Source: Geobacter sp. (lineage in GTDB: Bacteria; Desulfobacterota; Desulfuromonadia; Geobacterales; Geobacteraceae). Taken from it: DNA of 7,425 nucleotides. Below, piece by piece: positions 1 through 5,185 of this stretch. Location of the stretch: assembly GCA_003499925.1 (NCBI GenBank), contig DNRQ01000166.1, positions 1-7,425 of the forward strand, read 5' to 3'. Position numbers and translations under genes: made by a program. Position 1 is the first letter of the stretch, and the number at the start of each line of letters is the position of its first letter. A model generated the notes under the pieces. The model did not search any database and had not been told where the DNA came from. It saw only the letters and a program-made list of their open reading frames with translations.

Positions 1-303
1 AAGCTCGGGGCCTTCGACTTTCTGACCAAACCTTTCCGCATGGAGAAGCTTTTTCTAAGTATCGAGAGCTTTTTCGAGTCGAAGGGGGTGGCGATGACTC
101 GCTGCAGTTTATTAGGCTCCTGCCTCTTCTTCAAAAAAGGGCTGCCGGAGATGCCGTGCACGACCGAATCGCTCAAGGATAAATACTGCAGGGGAAATTA
201 CGGCGAATGTGCCCGATTTATCGTCTCCAAGACGTACGGCAGCGAGAAGGTGCCCCACGACCTTTCCCCGAACGACGTGTTCGAATCGCTGAAGGTGACC
301 TGA
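1..303 (+). CDS. Response-regulator receiver protein with Cys-rich C-terminal tail (5' partial)
   Basis: The frame is open from base 1, so the start lies upstream of the window. The first residues read KLGAFDFLTKPF, the end of a CheY-like receiver domain: the GAxDFLxKPF segment contains the conserved Lys (K10) that contacts the phosphorylated Asp. The phospho-acceptor Asp itself is outside the window. No DNA-binding or output enzyme domain follows. Instead there is a tail of about 80 residues with five Cys, four of them arranged C-x5-C-x21-C-x6-C, containing the segments YCRGNYGECARF and VPHDLSPND. From memory, similar CPFF...YC..G...CAR modules recur at the ends of Geobacteraceae signalling proteins. 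A metal-binding or redox-sensing role is inference. The gene ends 1 bp before the remains of a TPR-type gene. Confidence 0.85.
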   Translation, partial: KLGAFDFLTKPFRMEKLFLSIESFFESKGVAMTRCSLLGSCLFFKKGLPEMPCTTESLKDKYCRGNYGECARFIVSKTYGSEKVPHDLSPNDVFESLKVT

Positions 304-504
304 CTTCGAACGGTAATAATGATTCAGCGAATCTTTCGAACCGGCTGCCGCGACCCGCTTGGGTTTTTCTGAGCCTGGTAGTGGTGGCCGTGGTGGGAAT
401 CGTCGCCTATTCCAATTCCTTTGCCGTGCCCTTCACCTTCGACGATGACCGGCTCTATCTCCCCTCAACCGGCATTTTCCTGGCCGTGGTTGCTGCCGCG
501 GTAT

Positions 505-533
505 CCCTTCTCGGTGCCCCCCTTCTCGGTGCC
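505..533 (+). repeat. 15-bp-period tandem duplication inside the TPR pseudogene
   Basis: CCCTTCTCGGTGCC occurs at 505-518 and again at 520-533, period 15. The insertion is in frame and gives a duplicated LLGAP-LLGA in the deduced protein. Confidence 0.85.
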
Positions 534-534
534 A

Positions 535-568
535 GGCACCTCTGGATTCTTGGCACCTCCGGATTCTT
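535..568 (+). repeat. 17-bp tandem duplication causing a frameshift
   Basis: GGCACCTCTGGATTCTT (535-551) is followed directly by GGCACCTCCGGATTCTT (552-568), one mismatch in 17. Seventeen is 2 modulo 3, and the coding frame moves from frame 3 before the repeat to frame 2 after it, exactly as one extra copy would cause. Dropping one copy restores a continuous reading: RHLWILAGVAGVLVVTLATF. Confidence 0.9.
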
Positions 569-984
569 GCTGGCGTTGCCGGAGTTTTGGTGGTCACCCT
601 GGCCACTTTTAGCTATCTTAGCGACGAAAAATGGCGAGACCCGGTACGGCTTTGGCGTGACAACGCGGTTAAGGCGCCGTTGAGCGCCGATGCCTGACAA
701 AATCCCGGGGTGGCCCTGTCGTAAACGGGACTTTGAGGGTGCGATCAAGGCCTACAAGTGCTGCGGAAGCGGCCGAATACATGAACCGCGGCGTCGCATT
801 GGAACAAATGGGGGAGATGTTTATTACGGCGTCTCTGGCCGACGGTAAGCTGGAACCCCAAGGTGGCGAACGACGGCTTCCTGATCCTTGAAAGAAGCCG
901 CCCCCGGCCGGGGGGGATATCAATTGAAGACAATCCTGCGGATGAACGACGGGGCTCGGAGATCAGGAGATTCGGGGGGACGAC

Positions 985-1245
985 GTGGATAAGGGGATGT
1001 TGCTGCACTCGTCTGAGTTGGAACTTAACGGAGAGGTTTTCCGGATGGAGGTCTACGGCTCGGCAGGACGTTTTTTCGCCAAGACCTGTCTGGGTGAGGG
1101 CGATGCCATCATCACCGACGGCCCCTCGGTGTCGGAGGTACTGAGAAAGCATGAGGAGCAGCTGCCCCTCGCGGTCTCCTCCCGGGAGATCGTCCAGATC
1201 TATTTCGGCCATCCCCGCAGGCCCAAGATTCGGCGCACCACGTAG
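985..1245 (+). CDS. Small hypothetical protein (86 aa)
   Basis: A GTG start at 985 is preceded by a purine-rich GGGGGGA (974-980) at ribosome-binding distance. An ATG at 997 is possible, but its only purine-rich stretch abuts the start codon. The product is soluble, with no signal peptide or membrane segment. It begins LLHSSELELNGEVFRMEVYGSAGRFFAKT, suggesting paired beta-strands, followed by a helical part (SVSEVLRKHEEQLPLAVSSREI) and a basic end (HPRRPKIRRTT). Codon use is GC-rich at third positions and the frame is intact, unlike the decayed gene upstream. I do not recognise a named family; the function is unknown. It stands alone between the TPR pseudogene and the convergent kinase/regulator operon. 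Confidence 0.65.
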   Translation: MDKGMLLHSSELELNGEVFRMEVYGSAGRFFAKTCLGEGDAIITDGPSVSEVLRKHEEQLPLAVSSREIVQIYFGHPRRPKIRRTT

Positions 1246-1308
1246 GCGCCGGTTACTGGGGGAGGGTGTCCCAGCGCTACCCCGCCCCCCATGATCTTTG
1301 CCGGCGGC

Positions 1309-1497
1309 TCATCTGGCGATCCGCTCCAGCACCTCTCTCAACTCCTTGTCCTCTATTGCCGGAACAATGGTCGGTGTCATGAGGTCGCTCCACATGAGAG
1401 CGAACTCGCCCAAGGCCTGAGGGGCATCGCCTTCCAACGACGCGGCAAGCCGCGGGGAATATGCCCCTGTGAGATTAACATCGAAGGTTGAGTATGT
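1309..1497 (-). pseudogene. Coding-like fragment, probable C-terminal remnant of unknown gene
   Basis: Read on the minus strand, this stretch is open for 62 codons between the stop of the BaeR-like gene (1498-1500) and a TGA at 1309-1311. It has protein-like composition, including LTGAYSPRLAASLEGDAPQ and PAIEDKELREVLERIAR, the latter an amphipathic helix. There is no credible start near its 5' end; the first in-frame ATG would leave only the last 29 residues. It could be the tail of a gene whose front part was lost, or a very short gene. Its family is not recognised. The remaining bases between 1246 and 1308 hold only a weak G/C-rich inverted repeat (CTGGG 1256-1260 with CCCAG 1270-1274) without a T-tract. 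Confidence 0.35.
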
Positions 1498-2175
1498 TCA
1501 GAGCGGAGTCGGCTCGAACTTGTAGCCGATTCCGTAAAGGGATTGGATGAAGTCCGCCTCGCGGGCTACGGACGCCAACTTCCTGCGCAGGTTTTTTATG
1601 TGGGTGTCAATGGTGCGGTCGCTGACGTTCCGCTCATCCGGATAAATCCGGTCCATGAGCTGCTGGCGCGAGTAAATCAGCCCAGGATTCGACGCCAGAT
1701 ACAGCAGCAGGGTGAATTCCACTGCGGTGAGGCCCAGGTCGCAGCCGTCAATGGTAGCCCGGTAGCGGGATTCGTCCAGGACGAGTCCGGCCGCGCGAAT
1801 CGTTTCTTCGCTTCCAGTCCGGCGCAGGACCGCCCTGACCCGCGCCACCACCTCCCGGGGGCTGAACGGCTTGCAGATATAGTCGTCAGCGCCCAGTTCG
1901 AGCCCTAGCAGGCGGTCGATCTCCTCAATCCTTGCCGTGACCATGATGACCGGAACGCTGGAGAATGAGCGGATCTCCCTGCATACGTCGAAACCGCTAC
2001 GCCCCGGCAGCATGAGATCGAGGAGGATCAGGGCAGGCGTGTTTTCCCGCACCCAGGGGACGACATCGCTGCCGTCAGCAAGGCAGAAGGGGTCGAAGCC
2101 CGCCTGTTTCAGATAATCCCTCAGTACTTCAGCCAGAATCTGTTCGTCTTCGACAACAAGAATCTTCCCGTGCAT
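1498..2175 (-). CDS. baeR: BaeR-like OmpR-family response regulator
   Basis: This is a 225-residue DNA-binding response regulator. The receiver domain (about residues 3-118) has the acidic pair E9/D10, phospho-acceptor D53 in LLDLMLPG, T80 and K102. The winged-helix effector domain (about 128-222) has the RTIDTHIKNLRRKL recognition helix and a GIGYKF wing. The segment VTARIEEIDRLLGLELGADD followed by YICKPFSPREVVARV is nearly the same as I remember in E. coli BaeR, so this subgroup is favoured over generic OmpR/PhoB. I chose the ATG at 2175: GGGAG lies six bases upstream, and the A of this ATG is also the last base of the kinase stop (TGATG), indicating translational coupling. An upstream in-frame ATG would extend it to 2214. 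It is expected to act in the cytoplasm as an envelope-stress regulator; the target site is probably the 3729-3761 repeats (inference). Confidence 0.93.
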   Translation of the reverse strand: MHGKILVVEDEQILAEVLRDYLKQAGFDPFCLADGSDVVPWVRENTPALILLDLMLPGRSGFDVCREIRSFSSVPVIMVTARIEEIDRLLGLELGADDYICKPFSPREVVARVRAVLRRTGSEETIRAAGLVLDESRYRATIDGCDLGLTAVEFTLLLYLASNPGLIYSRQQLMDRIYPDERNVSDRTIDTHIKNLRRKLASVAREADFIQSLYGIGYKFEPTPL

Positions 2176-3626
2176 CAGCATCTCCCATTCAGCGGCAAGG
2201 CAACCCTGATCCACACCCCTCCGAGGGGGGATGGCTGCGCGCTTATGTTACCCGCGTGGGCCTCGACGATATTCCGACAGATCGCCAGACCCAGGCCGGC
2301 CCCTCCCGTGCTCCTACTCCTGGAACCGTCCAGGCGGTAGAGACGGTCGAATAATTTCGGCAACTCCCCCTCCGGTGCCCCGGGCGCAGAGTCCATGAAA
2401 TCGATAACGATTTGTCTGCCGCTGCATCCCATCCTTACGATGAGTTCTCCACATCCATCCGTGTACTTCAGCGCATTGTCGAGCAAATTGGCGAATAGCT
2501 GCTGGATGCGTCCGGGGTCGGCGAATAGCCTGGCTTGTGCCGCATCCGGGAGATCCACCGCCATATTGATGACCTTCCGGGCAAACTCGGTGCGGTAGAG
2601 TTCCGTTGTTCGCGTCAGGAGCCCGGCCAGATCCAGATCCTCCTTACGATAGGTCAGCGCCCCCAGATCAGACAGGGAGAGCTGATAGAGATCGTCGACC
2701 AGACGACTCAGGCGCAGTACCTCTCCGTGGATGGAGCGGACCGCCTCCGGGGTGGGGTCGCGGATGCCGTCTTGAAGCGCTTCTGTCACGGCGCGGAGAA
2801 CGGTCAGGGGAGTCCTGAGCTCATGGGAGATATCGGCAACCCACTGACGGCGGGCCTGCTCGCTCTTCTCCAGGGCCAGGGCAAGGACGTTGAAGTCGCC
2901 GGCGAGCTGCCCCAGCTCGTCGGAAGAAGCGATCGGTACCCGGACGTTGAACTCTCCGGCGGCCATCCGGTGGCTGGCCGCAGCCAAAGACCTTATCGGC
3001 CGGACCAGACGGTTCGCCAGCGGCAGCGAAAAGCCAGCTACAACAAGCAGCACCGCCACTCCGGCCAGGGCCAGGGCCAGCTTCTGCTGTTTTACGAAGC
3101 TGAGCTGGCGGATGTCCGAGAGGTGTTTTGGCGGTTGCAGTCCCAAGTAGCCGACGGCCTGCCCCGAGTGAAAGAGGGTTTTGTATTCGATACCCTCGAG
3201 TTCTCTCAGCGAGCCGAATATCGGGTTTTGCCCCGCATCCATCAGGACGATTCGTTTCTCGAAATGCCGGGCAAACCTGGCCAGCGGCGTTCCTTTGAGG
3301 GTGGACTCACCTTTTCCGAGCTGCTGCCCAAACCGCCTCTCGGGCTGCATCTGAAGAATTGGAGCCTGATCCTCGGGGAGGGTCGTTGCCAGAATCCTGA
3401 GCCAGCTATCCGGCTTATTGCGCAGAAAATCCCAGTTTCCCTTTTCTGCATAGGTTTTTTCGAGCTTCTCGGCCAGCCTTTCAAATCTCGCATGTTCAAG
3501 GAGCTCGACATAACGGGAAATACCGCTGTCGATGCTCCACTGCACGGCAGTGAACATGCAGACGACCGCCAGAAAGGCCGCCGATAAAAAGGCCAAAAAC
3601 AGCCGGTAAGTGATGTTGATTTTCAC
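2175..3626 (-). CDS. baeS: BaeS-like sensor histidine kinase
   Basis: This is a 483-residue inner-membrane sensor kinase and partner of the downstream regulator. In order: transmembrane helix 1 (about residues 6-30), a periplasmic sensor region (about 31-182) containing the BaeS-like YAEKGNWDFLRN, transmembrane helix 2 (about 184-205), HAMP linker (about 205-258, with SSDELGQLAGDFN), HisKA dimerisation domain with phospho-acceptor H268 in DISHELRTPL, and an HATPase domain with N384 (NLLDNALKYT), D412 (DSAPG) and the GGAGLGLAI lid. All catalytic boxes are intact. DSAPG and LVDDLYQLSLSDLGAL closely match remembered BaeS. I chose the GTG at 3626 because AAGGAG lies five bases upstream; an in-frame GTG at 3644 has no such site and sits above that Shine-Dalgarno. 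In E. coli BaeS responds to envelope stress; the signal here is not shown. Confidence 0.92.
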   Translation of the reverse strand: MKINITYRLFLAFLSAAFLAVVCMFTAVQWSIDSGISRYVELLEHARFERLAEKLEKTYAEKGNWDFLRNKPDSWLRILATTLPEDQAPILQMQPERRFGQQLGKGESTLKGTPLARFARHFEKRIVLMDAGQNPIFGSLRELEGIEYKTLFHSGQAVGYLGLQPPKHLSDIRQLSFVKQQKLALALAGVAVLLVVAGFSLPLANRLVRPIRSLAAASHRMAAGEFNVRVPIASSDELGQLAGDFNVLALALEKSEQARRQWVADISHELRTPLTVLRAVTEALQDGIRDPTPEAVRSIHGEVLRLSRLVDDLYQLSLSDLGALTYRKEDLDLAGLLTRTTELYRTEFARKVINMAVDLPDAAQARLFADPGRIQQLFANLLDNALKYTDGCGELIVRMGCSGRQIVIDFMDSAPGAPEGELPKLFDRLYRLDGSRSRSTGGAGLGLAICRNIVEAHAGNISAQPSPLGGVWIRVALPLNGRC

Positions 3627-3728
3627 GCGGTCTCCTTGCAACACTGCGGTGTCTCGATGTTTTTTCTATCACATATCTCCATGAAAAAGCTACCGTCATT
3701 TCGACAAGAGCTCAAAACTCCACTTTTC

Positions 3729-3761
3729 CCTCACAATTGCCTCATAATTTCCTCACAATTG
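3729..3761 (+). promoter_or_regulatory. Three 11-bp direct repeats, probable response-regulator box
   Basis: CCTCACAATTG (3729-3739), CCTCATAATTT (3740-3750) and CCTCACAATTG (3751-3761) lie end to end with exact 11-bp spacing; 3718-3728 may be a weak fourth copy (6 of 11). Helical-phase direct repeats of 10-11 bp are the usual binding form of OmpR/PhoB-family regulators. CTCACAATTGCC also resembles the remembered E. coli BaeR box (CTCCATDATTGGC). A candidate -10, TATACC at 3767-3772, follows without a good -35, as expected for an activated promoter reading into 3906-4379. A single BaeR-like core, TCTCCATGA at 3676-3684, nearer the kinase start, might serve autoregulation but is weak. Confidence 0.65.
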
Positions 3762-3780
3762 CCTTTTATACCTTTACGCA

Positions 3781-3909
3781 ATGCAAACAAGTCAGGTCAA
3801 CTCGTCAAGAAAGGAGGTGAACAACGCAAGCTTCATTCGGCCTGCCGGCTTTGCAAATGCTGAAATCATAAGAATCCAAACACAATCCAAGGAGAAAACA
3901 ATTCCATGA
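3781..3909 (+). CDS. Possible upstream leader ORF (42 aa)
   Basis: An ATG at 3781 opens a frame of 42 codons ending in TGA at 3907-3909, which overlaps the ATG of the exported-protein gene (ATGA). There is no ribosome-binding site before the ATG, although it lies about nine bases after a possible -10 element and so could be leaderless. A GTG at 3817 in the same frame lies inside a strong Shine-Dalgarno sequence. The peptide (MQTSQVNSSRKEVNNASFIR...) matches nothing I know. Coupled translation of the next gene is possible; chance is the main alternative. Confidence 0.2.
   Translation: MQTSQVNSSRKEVNNASFIRPAGFANAEIIRIQTQSKEKTIP
3808..3820 (+). promoter_or_regulatory. Isolated extended Shine-Dalgarno sequence
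   Basis: AGAAAGGAGGTGA is complementary over 13 bases to the usual bacterial 16S rRNA 3' tail (UCACCUCCUUUCU). No ATG, GTG or TTG lies at normal distance after it, and the next real gene starts 86 bases downstream with its own AAGGAG (3889-3894). It may be a ribosome standby site, a relic of a lost gene, or part of a regulated leader. Confidence 0.5.
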
Positions 3910-4379
3910 AAAAGATGCTGAGCAAGATGACTTTTGGCCTTCCTGCGGCCCTGGCTTCGATCAATCTCGTGATTCCTGTATTGCTTGCCGTGTTTATTTC
4001 CATCCATGGGGTGGAACATGCACATGGTGCGCAAGCAGAACTCTCTCAGAAAACAGCCGCTCCGCCGAAAGTACAGGCGACGGTAAGGAGTGTCGATGCA
4101 ACTGCGAATCTCCTCAAGGTCAGGATGAACAAGAAATCGGTGACCTTCGCTGTATCACCGCAGACAAGGATCACATCGCGCGATGGTCAGTCCATCAACC
4201 TGGGGGCGATCAACAAGAGGGACGAGGTGAAGATTGCCTGGAGTGACGCGGCCGGGAAACCGGTGGCCGACGAGATAAGCGTCATCCTGCCGGCCCAGTA
4301 CAAGAAAAACGGCAAGGGTGATGGCCAGGGCAAAGGCCAGGGCAAGGGAAGTAACAGGGCGCAGGGGGACGACGACTAG
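3906..4379 (+). CDS. Exported DUF5666-like protein with Gly/Lys/Gln tail
   Basis: This is a 157-residue protein starting at ATG 3906, with AAGGAG eleven bases upstream. Residues 1-43 form a rather long signal sequence: MKKMLSKM, a hydrophobic core (about 18-34) and HAHGAQA before a likely signal-peptidase cut near 44. The core (about 54-130) alternates beta-strands: VQATVRSVDATANLLKVRM, VTFAVSPQTRIT, then INKRDEVKIAW and ADEISVIL. This pattern resembles small periplasmic DUF5666-type OB-like domains; the match is by appearance. The tail (133-157) is low-complexity GKGDGQGKGQGKG ending in DDD. There are no Cys and no haem motif. It is transcribed divergently from the BaeSR-like pair and follows the 11-bp repeats, so it is probably a regulator target that acts in the periplasm. 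Its molecular role is unknown. Confidence 0.85.
   Translation: MKKMLSKMTFGLPAALASINLVIPVLLAVFISIHGVEHAHGAQAELSQKTAAPPKVQATVRSVDATANLLKVRMNKKSVTFAVSPQTRITSRDGQSINLGAINKRDEVKIAWSDAAGKPVADEISVILPAQYKKNGKGDGQGKGQGKGSNRAQGDDD
4323..4346 (+). repeat. 12-bp tandem repeat coding GQGK units
   Basis: GGCCAGGGCAAA (4323-4334) is followed by GGCCAGGGCAAG (4335-4346). The two copies encode GQGKGQGK in the low-complexity tail of the exported protein, so unit-number variation would stay in frame. Confidence 0.8.
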
Positions 4380-4404
4380 GGGGCGGAACATTAAGTGATC
4401 GGGA

Positions 4405-4440
4405 GGGTGATAACGGCTGGCGCCATTATCACTCCTTCTT
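4405..4440 (+). terminator. Probable rho-independent terminator
   Basis: GGGTGATAA (4405-4413) pairs with TTATCACTC (4426-4434), eight Watson-Crick pairs and one G-T wobble, around a 12-base loop. CTTCTTT follows. It sits 26 bases after the stop of the exported-protein gene and would end that transcript. The T-tract is interrupted by a C, so it is not an ideal example. Confidence 0.65.
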
Positions 4441-4510
4441 TGCATTACCTGCTAAATGGTTTTTCAACCACCGAGGAAAAACGGATCGACAACGTGGAGA
4501 TGGAGAAGAG

Positions 4511-4867
4511 ATGCTGAAGACGGCGACGACGGTAGTGTTGAATCGGATTCTCGCCGGCATGCCCGCGCTGGCCGGAATCCTGGGGATAGGGCGTTGCGCG
4601 AAACCGCCCCCTGGGTCCGCATCGGGAACGGCCGGGAATAGCAAGGAGGGAGTGGGCCAGATGCCGAATACCGCTGAGAACGTCCTCAGGGAGTGGCCGA
4701 GCGAGATCGCGTTCCAGGAAAACGAGACACGGCCCGTGAAGGGAATGGAGCCTCCACGAAGAGCGCATTGCCCCCATAGTCAGATGGACCTGGGCAGGCC
4801 AACGCCAAGCGAGGGCGCAGCGAGAGGAATGTTCCCGCCCCTGCACCTGCCTCCGCAGCGGCAGTGA
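4511..4867 (+). CDS. Hypothetical protein (118 aa), possibly membrane-targeted
   Basis: The ATG at 4511 is preceded by GGAGAAG (4502-4508) two bases before it, somewhat close. The first 30 residues (MLKTATTVVLNRILAGMPAL and on to GILGIGRC) look like a weak signal or membrane segment. The Cys follows Arg, so it is not a good lipobox. The rest is rich in Pro, Glu and Arg and looks disordered. An internal ATG at 4661, ten bases after AAGGAGGG (4643-4650), is an alternative start giving 68 residues. Third codon positions are GC-rich, but a GC-rich genome also gives long chance frames. The stop is nine bases before the next start, so if real it is the first gene of the cytochrome operon. No family is recognised. 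Confidence 0.4.
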   Translation: MLKTATTVVLNRILAGMPALAGILGIGRCAKPPPGSASGTAGNSKEGVGQMPNTAENVLREWPSEIAFQENETRPVKGMEPPRRAHCPHSQMDLGRPTPSEGAARGMFPPLHLPPQRQ

Positions 4868-4876
4868 GGAACCATT

Positions 4877-5185
4877 ATGTGCTACCCCGATCTGGCTATC
4901 GTGCTGTCCGGCAGCGAAATCAGCGTCATCCTGCCGCTCAGGAACAGGTATCTTCACAAGCCCCCCGTCAACCGGAACGACATTGCGTCACTGATCGCAT
5001 GGATACGGGACTTGGGGATCAAGGAACTCTTCATCCGGATCCGTGTCACGGACAGCACCCTTATAGGCATGGCGCTCGACATCGCCTTCAGGCTCCGCAC
5101 GTCGGACAATATCGTAGGGCTGTCCGTCTCAACGATGGCAGAACGAAAGCCCCGCCCAAGAGCAGATAATGAAACAAGATCATGA
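4877..5185 (+). CDS. Hypothetical protein (102 aa) upstream of cytochrome
   Basis: The ATG at 4877 has GAGGA (4866-4870) six bases upstream. The product is soluble with no signal peptide and an alpha/beta look: LAIVLSGSEISVILPLRNRY, then IASLIAWIRDLGIKELFIRI, DSTLIGMALDIAFRL and IVGLSVS. The order of strand, helix, strand, helix, strand loosely recalls the periplasmic domain of ExbD/TolR proteins, but the N-terminal membrane helix that family needs is absent, so I do not assign it. The last 17 bases overlap the start of the cytochrome gene, which favours co-transcription and translational coupling and supports that this is a real gene. The basic end (ERKPRPRADNETRS) lies in that overlap zone. 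Confidence 0.55.
   Translation: MCYPDLAIVLSGSEISVILPLRNRYLHKPPVNRNDIASLIAWIRDLGIKELFIRIRVTDSTLIGMALDIAFRLRTSDNIVGLSVSTMAERKPRPRADNETRS

Larger units (their letters stand above)
304..905 (+). pseudogene. Decayed TMTC-like membrane/TPR protein gene
   Basis: Coding-like segments lie in successive frames. Frame 3 (about 306-570) has a hydrophobic helix followed by YSNSFAVPFTFDDD, the N-terminal signature of multi-spanning TPR membrane proteins (TMTC/DUF1736-like), running straight into RLYLPSTGIFLAVVAAA, a motif that normally lies hundreds of residues later. A large internal part is therefore missing. Frame 2 (575-697) continues with TFSYLSDEKWRDPVRLWRDN, the family's last membrane/linker segment, ending at TGA 695. 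TPR scraps follow: DFEGAIKAYK in frame 3 near 729-758, AEYMNRGVALEQMGE in frame 1 near 772-816, and WNPKVANDGF in frame 2 near 851-880. No good start codon is visible. The frame 3 to frame 2 shift is explained by a 17-bp tandem duplication at 535-568. Homology assignment is from remembered motifs; the broken state is seen directly. Confidence 0.75.

Noticed and set aside
1291..1491. Plus-strand 66-codon ORF
   Set aside because: No ribosome-binding site and an odd composition; the opposite strand has the more protein-like reading.
2535..3587. Long plus-strand open frame of 350 codons
   Set aside because: It is antisense to the BaeS-like kinase, whose domains are complete in order. The antisense product is low-complexity-like and has no recognisable domain.
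3636..3863. Plus-strand 75-codon ORF across the regulatory region
   Set aside because: It runs antisense through the kinase start and through the 11-bp repeats, has no ribosome site, and its product looks random.
4445..4957. Minus-strand 170-codon ORF
   Set aside because: Arg/His-rich shadow of the plus-strand frames; it overlaps two plus-strand ORFs and has no domain or start signal.
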